From Opitutales bacterium (GTDB lineage Bacteria; Verrucomicrobiota; Verrucomicrobiia; Opitutales; T3Sed10-336), in NCBI GenBank assembly GCA_020831535.1, contig JAFIGF010000160.1, forward strand, positions 1-45,509: a stretch of 45,509 nt of DNA. Direction: 5' to 3'. Positions 1 through 11,100 of the stretch are shown piece after piece. Within the stretch, counting starts at the first letter, position 1; the number at the start of each line of letters is the position of its first letter. The notes beneath the pieces are model-generated. The model was given only the letters and a program-made list of their open reading frames with translations, was not told where the DNA came from and did no database searches. A program made the translations under genes and the position numbers.

Positions 1-302
1 GCTGTTCTTCCCTTCCTTCTGCTATCTGCGTAGCCGAAAACGTGAGTTTTTGGACGGCTGTTCTTCCCTTTCACTCTTCACTTTTCCAATTTCACTTTTT
101 GTCCCTCCCCTCCCCCTCACCCCTTCTGCGTTCACTTGTCCTGCCCCGCCCGGAGGACGACGAAGGATCAGATTTTCAGCGTTTTCCTCAAATTTCCTTT
201 TCCTCAAAGCCAGGAGCCGTTAAAAAGAAATACTCCATAAATTCTAATAAATTGCCCTTTTAAAAAAGACGCCGCTCAAGTGACCCCATCTCCCCTGTTT
301 TC
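1..302. repeat. Intergenic stretch with REP-like hairpin and direct repeats
   Basis: No convincing gene is seen. One copy of the 27-bp GTAG hairpin element lies at 29-55 on the plus strand as written (GTAG, stem CCGAAAAC, loop GTGA, arm GTTTTTGG). It is followed by GGCTGTTCTTCCC, and a matching GCTGTTCTTCCC opens the window, so the hairpin unit is probably tandemly repeated across the left edge. A degenerate relative of the second hairpin family, with CTTGTCCTG and GGACGACGAAGGATCAG, lies at about 135-176. Short reading frames here are low-complexity and were not called. Confidence 0.6.
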
Positions 303-683
303 ATGAACCCGTCCAGCCCTTTTACCTTCAACATCGACGAAAACATCGCCAAAGCCCTGGACGCGTTTATTGAGAAAACCGAATTCACCAAACTCTCCGA
401 AGTTGTCCGGGCCGCGCTGGAAGAGCGCCCCATTGAAGAATTCGAAGTCAAAAAAAGAACCAACCGACAAGTCTCCGTCCGCATCGATTCCCAGATGCGG
501 GATAAACTCAACGAACACGCCAAACGCAACAATTGCAGCATGGGCGAATTGGTCCGACTGTTCCTTTTCGATTTTATTGGGAAACAAAAAAATCGGTCGA
601 AAACCCCAGCTTCAAAACCCACCCGTTCTAAGCAACATTCACAGGCATCCCAACTCGATTTCCTTGATCCCGATACCTTCTAA
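303..683 (+). CDS. Small protein with two tandem ribbon-helix-helix-like segments
   Basis: A 126-residue protein. Two consecutive segments each have the pattern of a ribbon-helix-helix (MetJ/Arc-type) unit: a short beta strand followed by two helices. These are residues 6-42 (strand FTFNID, then helices ending VVRAALEE) and residues 53-94 (strand RQVSVRID, then a helix pair ending VRLFLFDFIG). The tail from about 95 is polar and basic. RHH proteins normally dimerise through the strand, so two units in one chain could give an intramolecular pair. This is fold recognition by eye, not a family hit. It points towards the 3' end of the defence operon (252 bp away), so it is convergent with it and not part of it. 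No toxin partner is adjacent. It could be a DNA-binding regulator or an orphan antitoxin. The ATG has no clear Shine-Dalgarno sequence. Confidence 0.6.
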   Translation: MNPSSPFTFNIDENIAKALDAFIEKTEFTKLSEVVRAALEERPIEEFEVKKRTNRQVSVRIDSQMRDKLNEHAKRNNCSMGELVRLFLFDFIGKQKNRSKTPASKPTRSKQHSQASQLDFLDPDTF

Positions 684-935
684 AGCCAAGTGTTATCCCG
701 ATTTTCGCCAAACAGCCAAGATGATACTACCCCCCTCCGCCACTCGCCACGAGAAGAGTGCAAACCCGGCTGTTTTGCATTCCATTAATTGTTACCTCAG
801 CTGCCCAACGGACAGCCGCTTCAGTCACCCTCCACTTCGTAACGGGTACAAATGGCACACGAGAAAATTTCCTCAGGGGCGATTGAGCGCAGTTGAAATT
901 CCTACGCACCGATTGCATCACGTCATCCTCCAACC

Positions 936-3900
936 TTAACGAACCGCAGTCTTGGTATCACCCCCATGGGCAGTCACACGGGGGCGCAAACGTGCTTTGA
1001 CCGCTTGGTGTGATAGCTGGACGTCGGTTGATTTTGCAGACCAGATATAGGCTTCACCGGGACGAAGTTGAGCCATTTTCGCCGGAACCAAGTTACCTAA
1101 GGCAGCGTTGGCTTTTTGAATATGCTTGAGCCACCCTGGAGAGTTGAAGCGATGGAGAATGATTTGGGTGGACAGTTCTATCAGGGATACCGGAACAGAG
1201 GGCGGGTCTTGGCTGGCCACGAGGATACTGGTTCCTTTGTGACGCATCTCCCGAACGACCTCCACTAATCCGGCAACAAGGTCAGGGCTGTCGATATATT
1301 TATGCGCTTCGTCGAAAACTACCAACTTGTTGAATCGCTTACCCTGCCAGGTAGATTCTGATAATATTTGTAGAATAACAACGAATAGGCCGAGTGCTTC
1401 ATCCTTCTCGATAAACTCATCACGGAGATCGACGACGACCAAACGGCCTGGCCGGAGCAGTTCACTTAAACGAATTGAATCGTCGATGTATTCCTCTGCT
1501 AACCCCAGTCGCATCAGAGCAAGGTTACGCTGGTTCTCAGGAAGGCTGGATGCTTCGATCGCTTCCTTCAAATTGGACAATGTAAGGTCGTTCCGAAGGC
1601 TCCGCATGATCCGGTTTACCTGCCGGATGTAGATCGCCTGATTGCCGATCGCCCCCATCAGGAATCGCCAATGCCCCGCCTGCAGTTCAGATGCTGAAAA
1701 GGCCAAAGGTTTGACTTCCAGATCAGGATATTCCCCGCGACGCTCTTCCAGTTTGTCCTTCGGCGTGAGTAGGAGGACATCGCTGAGCCCTTGTGGACGG
1801 GCCTGATAATCCCGCAGAAGCGCATCCACCGATCCCACATCTGCGTTCGGGTTGACCATGGAAGTGAACTCGGGTTTGTAATCCTGGGTTTGGCTATAGT
1901 GGAATACTATCGAGGCCAAGGGTTGAGACAGCCTGTTAATACCTGCAATAGGCATCGTGGCCATTTCAATAATCGACCCCAGAGTATAACTTTTACCACC
2001 CCCCTGAACCCCGAAGAGACTGATCGTCTGAGTCTGATTCAGATCAAGAGCGAGCGAGCGTCCATTGATTTGCCCCAACATCCCGAATTGTGGAGACGAT
2101 TTTGTCTCACCGATCAAAATATCGGGCTCCGGTGTCATGGATGCCGGTGCCGAAACTTCATCCTTGCCGGGAGAGGCCTCCAAGGACGATGCACCCGACT
2201 CTTCCATCGGGTCCGGTTTCTTTTCCTGCTCTACCTCCGGGGGTTCAGGCGACGGCTGCGATGCAACAACTGGTTTTTCTATATCCGTTTTTTCATCTTT
2301 CGCGACATCGGGACTTGAATCAGCTATTTGTGGCCGGTCAGGACCCTCGTTATCCAAACCTTTCGATGAGTCATCCTTGTCGTCTTCCCAAGTCATGAGA
2401 TCGCTGGTGGCGAGAGTCGACCAGTCTACAGTATGATCCCGCGCAGACGTTTTGAATTGAGCCCTTTCCAGTTTGGGCAGGCCAGGAAGGGGCGGAGCGG
2501 GGGGCACTTCGTCTTCAGCCCTCCCTGTTTCGGCAGAAGTATCAACCGCAACAGGCGCATCCGATAGTGTTGCTCTCACCAATGTTTCCATGAGATCCCG
2601 CCCAATCCGGTGAAATTCAATGCCACCCTCCTCAACAGCTTCTTCGTTGCCAGGATGCTGAAAGTCAAAAATTAAGGCGCTGCGGTTGAATTCCATCCGG
2701 TAGGTGGACTCGATGCTGCGCAAGAAATACTTTGCCTCGTTCCATACATCCCTCGAAAGGGTTCTCAACCGATAAGCCCGATCCAGATAAAACTCGATCA
2801 AAGCAACAAACTCCTGGTTCTTCATCATTCGATCCGGGCGGTCTTCGGGGCCATGAAATGATGGATCGAAGTGATGACGCAGCACTTCTTCACTCTGGGC
2901 GATCTGTCCGGCGATCCGAGTCTTCAACTCCTCGTAAGCAGCAAGTCCATTTACGGAATGATAGCACTTCACTTCAACGAGTCGGCAGGTGATAAGGCGC
3001 TCCTTCGGATTAAAGTCAAAGAGAGCCAGATCGGTTCGCTTCAAAGTAATGTCCGGGGAATTTGCATCTACCCGTTGTATCCCCTGATAGAGATCCAAGT
3101 GAGCATCCAGCGGCAATACAATTTGATCGGCAAAGACCCCTTGATAATCCAAAAAGCGCTGAGCAAGTGCCAAACCCAGTGCCTCCGTCCGCTGTGAATA
3201 CGAAGAAACCAGTTTCAGGGCCAATCTACCCGAGAGCGAGCGCAATGCCCCCAAAAGCGGAGCGGCGTGGCGAGCATCCCCTAATTGGCGCTCTTTAAGA
3301 GTGCGGGCAAATAGCGCCTCAACTTCAGCAAGGGAACGGGAGGTAATAACCAAAGAAGGCCCGGACCCCGCAGATAGATCAGGACTGTGGTCGATCAGGT
3401 ATTCCGGGCGGTCCTGACGACCCCCATGGTCAAAAAATTCGATCCCGAGGTTACGGTCAATGGTGAAGACCCAGTCGCTCACTTCATGGACATGATGCAA
3501 CAGTGCCTTTGCAGCGGTGTTGAGGTGCAGAACTGCGGTCGGCCGTAGGCGCAAACCGCTTTGATTAACCGCCACATTGGCAGCCGCATTGGAAAGTGCT
3601 TCCGACAAATGGGAGAGGACGGCCACGGCATCTTCCGCGCCGTCCAATGGAGCCGCACGCGCATGGCGGGGAGCTCGTCTCCAAAGAACGGCTTCTGAGT
3701 TCTCCTCATAAGATACTGCATAATCCTGGAATAAGCCGTGGATCGGAGAGACCGCCTCTTCCAACTTGAAGGGTTCTGCTGTCACCTCCTGGGCTGGAAA
3801 AATATCGAAGAGGATGGAAATATTCGCAGGAAAGGCAGACGGAGTGCGTTCGAACTCGGTATATGCACGAATCGAGAAAGACAGCTTGGGTGCCAGATGA

Positions 3901-6515
3901 TTGCCAGTCGGGATGCTGAAGATATCCGCATTTTCAGCAAGGCTTGTCGCAGGCGACAGCAAATGCTGCAGGTCTTCGCCTATTCCGGTCGCCTCAGGGT
4001 CAGGAGCAAACAAACGCACATCGTAGCGGAGATTACGATAGTCAGGATTTCGCTGCAACTCCATCAGAGTATCCGCCAAGGCACGTGCCCTGCCTGCATT
4101 AAAGCAGTTTATGGTAAGAGACTCGACATAGGGGTGTTGCACCAGATACCGCCTCACCCGCTCAGCCAGATAACCTGCATTGACATTCTGGAAGGCACCT
4201 TCCGGCTCCGAAATTCCAGCAAGGGTGCAAAATTCAGCGATCAATCCCTTGGGATTCGGGTGGTCGGCTGGGGCGTAAAGACTCCAAAATGGGTGGATAT
4301 TTTCAACACTGTGGAGCACCCGCCCATTCTCTGCCATTAATACAGTCGGAAAATGCAGCATGCGTAATCGCTGCAGCAGAGCGTCCCGCGTGGCACGCCG
4401 AATACCTTCGTTGAGCTTGGTCGCTTTAACTCTCCAAGATTCTGAAAGTTCAGTCCAGACAAGCAGCCAAATTGCGCGGAGGGGGTGTGTGGGGCCGAGC
4501 AATGATACACGCTGGGTAGCTCGACGGGGAGTGACCAAGTCAATGTCCACTCGGTCCAGGCTGATTATATGATGAAGCGCCTCCAGAGCATCCCGGCTTC
4601 CTGCGAGCTTTTCCGCACGAGCCAGAGCCGCTTGCAAAAGTTGTAGATAGGTTTCACCGTAAGCGACAAGTTCTTCGGAGCACACCGAAAGATCGCGTCC
4701 CGCTGTAACCATAGTTCCTTCCTCGCCGCGCACCTTTTCAAAATAGGCTGAACGCGCCTGAAGAAAAGGCGCCACTTCCGGAAGTTCGGGCCATCGAAGT
4801 GGATTAGCTGTAGGGGTGCCCCGATGCAGGTGCTCAAGCCGCAACCGCCAGCAAAAAACGTCCGTCGGCTTCGCCAATTGAAGTCTCTCAATCTCGCGCA
4901 AGAGCGAAGGCACCGGGATAGCGATAACGCCCTCTTTTTCGAAACGGGCTTCGATCGCTGCCTGCGCACTTCCATACTCCCCCGGTTCTCCGGCCCAATG
5001 GACACTGCCGTCACGAATCTCCGGCCCATCGCGACCTTCGGATGCCGCCTTAAAACGCAGGTCGATCGCAGCATGCGTCAGACTCGGATATTTGCGGGCA
5101 GCACCTTCGACGACCTCAACTTCAATGTCATCGTTACGCACGACGTAGAACTGCTCGCTCTCGTTCAACTTCGGCACAAAGGGCTCGTCATCCTCCGGGG
5201 TGCCGTGATGGATGATGCTACCCGAGTCATCAATCAGCGGAATCGGGTTATTGTCTTTGGTAAAAGCAAGCACCCGAACGAAGTGCCAGCCCTCCTCCCA
5301 GTCAATCGACTGGATTCTCGTGAACGAGACCGAGCGTTGCGTCCGCCCTCCCAACCAGGACTTTTTCCGCTTGGTCACCCCGATCGGAGCGCCAGTATCA
5401 CATGCGACCACCTGAAACTTGAAATGATCCACGGCGGGCACCTTTTCTGGGTGCGGCTCGGTCTCAAAGGTGACTTTAAATTGCTTTTGGCCCCCACTTC
5501 CTGCGATCAGCACTTTTTGATTTTTTAGTGAGGCGAGGCGGTTATCGTAAGTGGCATCCTCCGCCAATTCCTCCACACTGATGTCGGTGACGCGCACACA
5601 AATCTGCACAGCGTAATCATTCCCATCAGCAAAGTGCCACTTATCGAAGGTTAATTCATATTTATCCCGATCCAATGCAAGCGGAGCGTTCCAAGCCCGG
5701 GGATTGTCGAGCCCCGCTTGAATGAAATAGTCACCCAACGCACGCACCTTCTCTTTCTCCTCATGGGTCTCTCTGGACAGGCCGAGTTCCAGCACTTTGC
5801 CCCTTTCCGTTCGGGCGGAATGGGTCAACCGGGAAACACACTCAAGGTTTTTACTTAAGCGCCCGGGAGCCTCCGCAGGGTCATCGAGGAGACGAAAATC
5901 AGGAATAAGGCCGAGTTCAAAAAGAGAGGCACCGACCACCTCACCCTCGTAGCCGTTCTTGCGGATTGTAAGAAGGAAACGGGCTTGGTTCAGAGTATCC
6001 GCCCACTGCCACCCATGCTGCGCAGTGATCTTCAATAGCTCTTCAATGGAAGACCGTAGCGCAGCAGGAAAATGCTCCAAAGTCCGATTAAACAGGTTCT
6101 GGTAAATATCCCGAACGTCGATGGTTTCGAAAGTGGCTGCACCAAAGGAATCTTCCGCCGATGCCTTGAGATCGCCCGGCACGAAAACGAGCAGGGGCGG
6201 TCGCTGCCTTCCATCAGGCAGTGGATTGCGCAATTCCACCAGTTTAGTGCTGGTGACGGAGAGGGCATCACGAGGCGCACTCTCTCCAACCAAAATGTAA
6301 ACCTGCGCGGCATTTCCGAGATCGGCATCCATTTGCTCAGCGATCGTTCGCATGAGTTTACCGGAAAGATCGGAGACACGCATGCAGTGCCCGGGTGCCC
6401 GTGCCCGAACGATGGACAGCAGGTGCTCCGTCAGCACCGCCCCCAGAGCCTCATCGAATTCGTCATCCGATAATCGTTCCAATCCTTGCGCTGTTCGGTG
6501 GGCATTCATTGTCAT
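936..6515 (-). CDS. mad8: Giant HerA/FtsK-like ATPase of a MADS-type defence operon (MAD8-like)
   Basis: 1859 residues, last gene of the operon; its ATG overlaps the preceding stop as ATGA (6512-6515). The C-terminal ~370 residues are a HerA/FtsK-type ATPase: Walker A GVQGGGKS at about residue 1500, Walker B VVFDEAHK at about 1735, then a VASQDPPSVP stretch typical of HerA-like motors. A ~150-residue acidic, Ser/Pro-rich linker (about 1330-1480) separates it from a large N-terminal part. That part contains VFTIDRNLGIEFFD, which I associate with DptH-like phosphorothioate-defence proteins. At about residues 1158-1183, TDLALFD followed by LVEVKC has the spacing of a PD-(D/E)XK nuclease site (D...E-x-K). 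MAD8 is assigned from gene order and the terminal ATPase. Likely role: DNA translocation coupled to restriction of incoming DNA. The nuclease reading is inference. Confidence 0.8.
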   Translation of the reverse strand: MTMNAHRTAQGLERLSDDEFDEALGAVLTEHLLSIVRARAPGHCMRVSDLSGKLMRTIAEQMDADLGNAAQVYILVGESAPRDALSVTSTKLVELRNPLPDGRQRPPLLVFVPGDLKASAEDSFGAATFETIDVRDIYQNLFNRTLEHFPAALRSSIEELLKITAQHGWQWADTLNQARFLLTIRKNGYEGEVVGASLFELGLIPDFRLLDDPAEAPGRLSKNLECVSRLTHSARTERGKVLELGLSRETHEEKEKVRALGDYFIQAGLDNPRAWNAPLALDRDKYELTFDKWHFADGNDYAVQICVRVTDISVEELAEDATYDNRLASLKNQKVLIAGSGGQKQFKVTFETEPHPEKVPAVDHFKFQVVACDTGAPIGVTKRKKSWLGGRTQRSVSFTRIQSIDWEEGWHFVRVLAFTKDNNPIPLIDDSGSIIHHGTPEDDEPFVPKLNESEQFYVVRNDDIEVEVVEGAARKYPSLTHAAIDLRFKAASEGRDGPEIRDGSVHWAGEPGEYGSAQAAIEARFEKEGVIAIPVPSLLREIERLQLAKPTDVFCWRLRLEHLHRGTPTANPLRWPELPEVAPFLQARSAYFEKVRGEEGTMVTAGRDLSVCSEELVAYGETYLQLLQAALARAEKLAGSRDALEALHHIISLDRVDIDLVTPRRATQRVSLLGPTHPLRAIWLLVWTELSESWRVKATKLNEGIRRATRDALLQRLRMLHFPTVLMAENGRVLHSVENIHPFWSLYAPADHPNPKGLIAEFCTLAGISEPEGAFQNVNAGYLAERVRRYLVQHPYVESLTINCFNAGRARALADTLMELQRNPDYRNLRYDVRLFAPDPEATGIGEDLQHLLSPATSLAENADIFSIPTGNHLAPKLSFSIRAYTEFERTPSAFPANISILFDIFPAQEVTAEPFKLEEAVSPIHGLFQDYAVSYEENSEAVLWRRAPRHARAAPLDGAEDAVAVLSHLSEALSNAAANVAVNQSGLRLRPTAVLHLNTAAKALLHHVHEVSDWVFTIDRNLGIEFFDHGGRQDRPEYLIDHSPDLSAGSGPSLVITSRSLAEVEALFARTLKERQLGDARHAAPLLGALRSLSGRLALKLVSSYSQRTEALGLALAQRFLDYQGVFADQIVLPLDAHLDLYQGIQRVDANSPDITLKRTDLALFDFNPKERLITCRLVEVKCYHSVNGLAAYEELKTRIAGQIAQSEEVLRHHFDPSFHGPEDRPDRMMKNQEFVALIEFYLDRAYRLRTLSRDVWNEAKYFLRSIESTYRMEFNRSALIFDFQHPGNEEAVEEGGIEFHRIGRDLMETLVRATLSDAPVAVDTSAETGRAEDEVPPAPPLPGLPKLERAQFKTSARDHTVDWSTLATSDLMTWEDDKDDSSKGLDNEGPDRPQIADSSPDVAKDEKTDIEKPVVASQPSPEPPEVEQEKKPDPMEESGASSLEASPGKDEVSAPASMTPEPDILIGETKSSPQFGMLGQINGRSLALDLNQTQTISLFGVQGGGKSYTLGSIIEMATMPIAGINRLSQPLASIVFHYSQTQDYKPEFTSMVNPNADVGSVDALLRDYQARPQGLSDVLLLTPKDKLEERRGEYPDLEVKPLAFSASELQAGHWRFLMGAIGNQAIYIRQVNRIMRSLRNDLTLSNLKEAIEASSLPENQRNLALMRLGLAEEYIDDSIRLSELLRPGRLVVVDLRDEFIEKDEALGLFVVILQILSESTWQGKRFNKLVVFDEAHKYIDSPDLVAGLVEVVREMRHKGTSILVASQDPPSVPVSLIELSTQIILHRFNSPGWLKHIQKANAALGNLVPAKMAQLRPGEAYIWSAKSTDVQLSHQAVKARLRPRVTAHGGDTKTAVR

Positions 6516-8173
6516 ACTTTGATACGGTAGCGCGGCGTTACATTTTGGGTGATGTAGGCATCGGAAAGGTCGCGGAAAAAGCCGATGTCGCGGAGCTTAT
6601 CTTTGAAGGCCTCCTTATTGGAACGAAGGGATTCGCGGTCGCGAATGCTGGGCTCGCCAAATCCGTCGCCGGCGGGCAAGCGGTCGATATGAAGACCATA
6701 CCTGGTGCGGAGAAACTCCAGCAGATCATCGACGCGAATCTCGCGGGTCTGAAATTTACCATCACGAATATCGAGGACTGCCAATTGCAAGAGCACTTCC
6801 AGCAAACGGGTATCGAGAACAAATCGCCTCGCCGACCCGCGTGCCCGCGTCTGCGCGACCAAGGCTCCCGGTCGATTCTTGAGCAGCGAGGCATCCAGAA
6901 AATTCGTAATGAACTTCCGGTGGTAATCCCCACGCACGACGGAGAGACATTCGATGTAGGTTTCCATCGGATCCAGGTTCAGATCAAAGACGGCCTGTAA
7001 CTCGGGATCGAGCGCGTCGTCGCCAGCCGCATCTTCGACGATGTTCTGGATCCGTGTTTGGAAAAACCGCTCCCGATCACCGTTGAACTCCTTACCCAAC
7101 AAGCCCAAAACTTCGCGCAGGCTCAAATCTTTGCGGTTGCCACCGGGGGGCTTCCCCGTCTTTTGCAGATAGCCACCCATCTCGTCGAGTTTACGCGCCA
7201 GAAAGGCCGCCTTAATGTAGCCGGGGATTCGCCGGTAGTGCGTATCAGCGCTGCGCTTGGCCAACTCTGCAACCCAGGTATCCGGTCGACCCTGCACGTC
7301 GAGAAAGAGACCAATCTGATGCGGACAATCCCCAAAAGGATCGTTCCCGACAGGCTTGACCGGACAACGATGCGTTTCGCAAATCGGCTCATTGCCCTTC
7401 TTTTCAATCAGCCGTGGCAACAGCTTGAGCAAACGCAGATGGTAGAGCCCCAAATGAAAGGCGAGCAGGATCTTCAGATAGTCCACCATCACCGTGCGGG
7501 GGATGACCTCTTTATATCGCATCAGTCGGATCACATCGTTGGCCAGCAAATCAGCCGAGCCAATACAGACGGGCTGGTGGGGGTTGCGGGAATCTTTTTG
7601 CGGCACGTCCTCCTTAACCGCCTCGCTGTTGAGAGTATTCAGCAGCGCCTGAGCCTCCACATCGACCGAGCGGTCAAAGGCCAATTTGCCGGTAGCCGGA
7701 TCGACCCCTTTGAAGAAGTATTGCTTCAACTGCTTGAGGGCTTCCTGCCCGCTTCCATTGCGGGCATGCACGAGCAGTTCATAAATCATCGCCGAGGCAC
7801 CGTAGTCCCGGCAGTGCTTGGCATTGCGAAAGCGATAGGTGAATCCGTGCAAAGGGCGCGGCGCGGCTACCGCCTGCCTTGGCTTACCACGGTTTACCAG
7901 ATCCAGCAGGTGCGTTTCGATCCACCGTTCAACAATTTCGGGATGGTTCCCCTCTTTGAAGCCACGGAAGGATTCCTCTTCCTCTAAAAACTGGCTGAGG
8001 AAACGGGCGATCGTATTCAGATCTTTGCTCCCCCGCGAAAGCTTACTCTCCGCGCCGCTGTGATAGATCCGGGCGAAAAGATTTGTCAGCACACGGTCCA
8101 TCTCAATCACCTTGAAATCCATCAGGGTGATCTTGTTGAGCTTGAATTCCTTTTCTTTAAGCTTGATTGCCAT
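6512..8173 (-). CDS. mad7: 553-aa protein of unknown function in MADS-type operon (MAD7-like)
   Basis: No enzyme motif is recognised. The protein begins with a charged stretch (MAIKLKEKEF) and is largely helical by eye. Residues 265-285 carry C265, C270, C283 and H285 (ICETHRCP then GDCPHQ), a possible zinc site. The start ATG lies 17 nt inside the end of the upstream kinase gene (8157-8173), and its own stop overlaps the start of the giant ATPase gene, so all three are probably translationally coupled. The MAD7 assignment rests on position between the MAD6-like kinase and MAD8-like ATPase genes, not on a recognised domain. It may be an adaptor between them; that is inference. Confidence 0.7.
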   Translation of the reverse strand: MAIKLKEKEFKLNKITLMDFKVIEMDRVLTNLFARIYHSGAESKLSRGSKDLNTIARFLSQFLEEEESFRGFKEGNHPEIVERWIETHLLDLVNRGKPRQAVAAPRPLHGFTYRFRNAKHCRDYGASAMIYELLVHARNGSGQEALKQLKQYFFKGVDPATGKLAFDRSVDVEAQALLNTLNSEAVKEDVPQKDSRNPHQPVCIGSADLLANDVIRLMRYKEVIPRTVMVDYLKILLAFHLGLYHLRLLKLLPRLIEKKGNEPICETHRCPVKPVGNDPFGDCPHQIGLFLDVQGRPDTWVAELAKRSADTHYRRIPGYIKAAFLARKLDEMGGYLQKTGKPPGGNRKDLSLREVLGLLGKEFNGDRERFFQTRIQNIVEDAAGDDALDPELQAVFDLNLDPMETYIECLSVVRGDYHRKFITNFLDASLLKNRPGALVAQTRARGSARRFVLDTRLLEVLLQLAVLDIRDGKFQTREIRVDDLLEFLRTRYGLHIDRLPAGDGFGEPSIRDRESLRSNKEAFKDKLRDIGFFRDLSDAYITQNVTPRYRIKV

Positions 8174-11100
8174 AGCTTGCCGGGTCCTCGACTACCTGCA
8201 TATCCAAAAGCCCGCTGCTTTCTTTCCGGATTGCATAAAACTCCCGTCCCGTCGGAGTGAGGAGAATCTCCTCATAAGGCACCGAACCGAGAACGTTTTT
8301 AAAGACATTTAATGAAAGGTAATAGCCGTGCAGCTCGTCCACGGTTGGACGATACCCCTCGTTCAGACGGAAGAGCATCTCGTAAACGTCGAGGTTGATC
8401 TCCAATTCCGGGTCTTCATCGAAAAAGCCCTCGTCCTCGAACATCGACCGGGCATCGAAGCGCAGTTTAAGCAGGCTGGGCGCATGCTCCATGAAGGGGG
8501 ACTCCTCCGCCAGCGTCACCGTCTCAAGACGGAAATACTTCGCCGGGAACAAACGGTAGCAGCGAATCGTGCCCTGATCCACCGAACGCACCTGCAACGC
8601 CAGCTTGTTGCCCAGTGAACTGCTTTCAAAAACCCCTTCTCCTTTGTTGATCGCCCGGATGATACGCTCCGCTTCCGCCTGGTTGTCGTCGATGCTATCT
8701 ATTAGCTTCAACATCGAGGCGGACGACTTATACGGCAGCAGTCGTTCCCAAGAAGCGTCCCGGCATTCGAAAAAATGTCGCCTCCGGATCATCGCCACAT
8801 AGTCTCGGTAGCGCCGAAAACGCCGTGCATCATTGCCTTGCCCGAACTCAGTCGGAAGCTCCCCGTAAGCCGCCGTGAACAACTCGTCGTCATAGTGACC
8901 CCTCTCCTCGAAAGAGAGCAAGTGGGGTGCCGGACTGGGCGGGTGGAACCCAAAGAGGCGGTCGAGTTGGGCATCCCCACTCAAGCCGATATCCGACTCG
9001 CCAAGCAGTCGGATGAGCCGGTCACCGGGTTTTGTCCCCGTGCCTCCCATCCAGCTGTTGAAGTAAAAGCCGTTGAGCATCTCCTCCCGCTTCCCTTCGG
9101 CGTAGAGGGCATGAATCTCCTCACAAGTTCGGGTGCCGACCAGCATGTAGGCCAGCGCCGAGCGCAAATCGCGCAGAGTGATGTGCAGTTTTGATCGAAG
9201 CGTGGTGAGGGTAAAGAGTTTTAGCAGGCGCTCCACCACCTGCTTCCCAGCAACTGGATCCTGAAAGGTTTTGGCATTATGGTGGGCGTAGCACCGGTCA
9301 GCCAGATCACACTCCGCACAAGGATGCCAGAATTTCGGCTTCACCATTTGAGCGAGCAAGCGTTCGAGGATGGATTTTAGTTCCGTCCCATCCGGCAGTC
9401 GGGTGGGTGCCACCACACTGCGAAGGTTGAGATTCACGACAGCGATACCGGCCTCGGGCTTGCCCGTCTTGAACCCCGAACTGATCAAACTCTTTAGTCG
9501 GGAGAAGCGGCCTCCATGCTGCTCCAGAAAGTCGATCAACCGACCTTCATTGATGGCGATCATGCGGGTCTCTTCCGAGGGCCACGCCGCTTCGGAGTCG
9601 CCCTCGTAGGGCTGAAAAAACTCCAGCAGCACGGTGTCGTTCACCTTGTCGCCCTCATCCTGGCTCCCGTCGTAATTACTCCGGAAGCGATGCCCCTTTA
9701 CCGAGAACACCGCGCCGTTACCGTTGGCCACCGGCTCGACCTCTGCCCCACTCTCCCGCGCTTCCTGCTCCACCTGTTGGATAAACGCGGTTTTGCCGTC
9801 ACCCGCATTACCACTGATCACGACTAGCTTGAAATTCCCATCCAACAATTCCGGTTTTAGCGTCCGGTCGAGTTGCGTCTCAACGTAAATGCGGCGGCTC
9901 CATTCGTCCAATCCACGGGTGCCTGCATTCGTCCGCTGGCTCTGGCTGTAGAGGGTGAGCAGGAACTCGGCGAAAGGATTGGTATTCGGACGACGCGTCT
10001 CGCCCAGCTCCTCCCAGCTTTGCGTGGCCAGCGTTGTCTCGCGGGTTGGGTCTGGCTGACGTAGCGAATCAAGAGCTTCGAGGTCTCCCAGCAGAGCCGC
10101 CGCCGAGGGGTAGCGATTCCGGCGCTGGGGTGCCACCAGACGCAAGAGCACCTCCACCAGCTTTTGCGAGAGGTTCTCCAGCCCGCTGAGGTGACGGGGA
10201 TCAAGCGGCTCGCGGTCGGTCGCGTCCTCGATCCACGGGTAGCGGCCCGTCACCGCCTCGTAAAAGCTGACTCCCAGGGCGAACAAATCGCGGTCGCTGC
10301 GTGTATCGGCACTGGCTTGCACGCCGCCGTCGAGATCGGGTGGCAGGTAGCGCTTGGTACCGCCACCCCTCGCCATCAAATCTTCCGCCGATTTGGCCAC
10401 GTTGAAATCGACGATCTTCACCCCGTCATTGGTCCAGAGCAGATTGGCGGGTTTGATGTCGCCGTGCATCACGCCATGCGCGTGCAAGTGGGCGAGCCCC
10501 TCGGCCACCTCCCGCAGCATCTTGACCGATTCGGCCAGAGTAATGCGGTTACTCTCAATCATTTCCCGCAAATCCGAACCCTCCAGATATTCAAAAACCA
10601 GATACGGGTAGCCCCCGGGATTCAGGGTGCGGGCATCGAAGACTTTGACTACCCGTGGATGTGGCGGCAGCTTGGCCAGCGTGCGGAATTCCTGCTTGGT
10701 CCGGGCCAGCACGGAAGTGCGATCCTGCACGATGATCTTCAGCGCACGCGCCACATCACCCATGGTGTCGATCACCTTGTAAACCACCCCGAAGGATCCC
10801 GGCTTGCCGAGTTTCTTTTCGACAGAGAATTTGCCATCGAGCGTGGTGCCGGGGGCGAGGTTGAGATAATCCAACTCCACTTCTTCAAAAGCCTGCGCGG
10901 CTTCGGCAACATTCCCTCCCTCGGTTTCGATCGGCGGTTGCAGGAGCGCCCGGAAGCTCTCAAGTGCAGTGCCCGCTGCCGGTCGTGCCGCCGGATCTTT
11001 GGCACAAAGGCCCGTCAGCCAAGCGTCAAATCCCGTTGGCACTGCTGCCACCTGAGCCGAAACAGGCTCAGGAAATTGGCAGTTGGCCACGTGGGCATCG

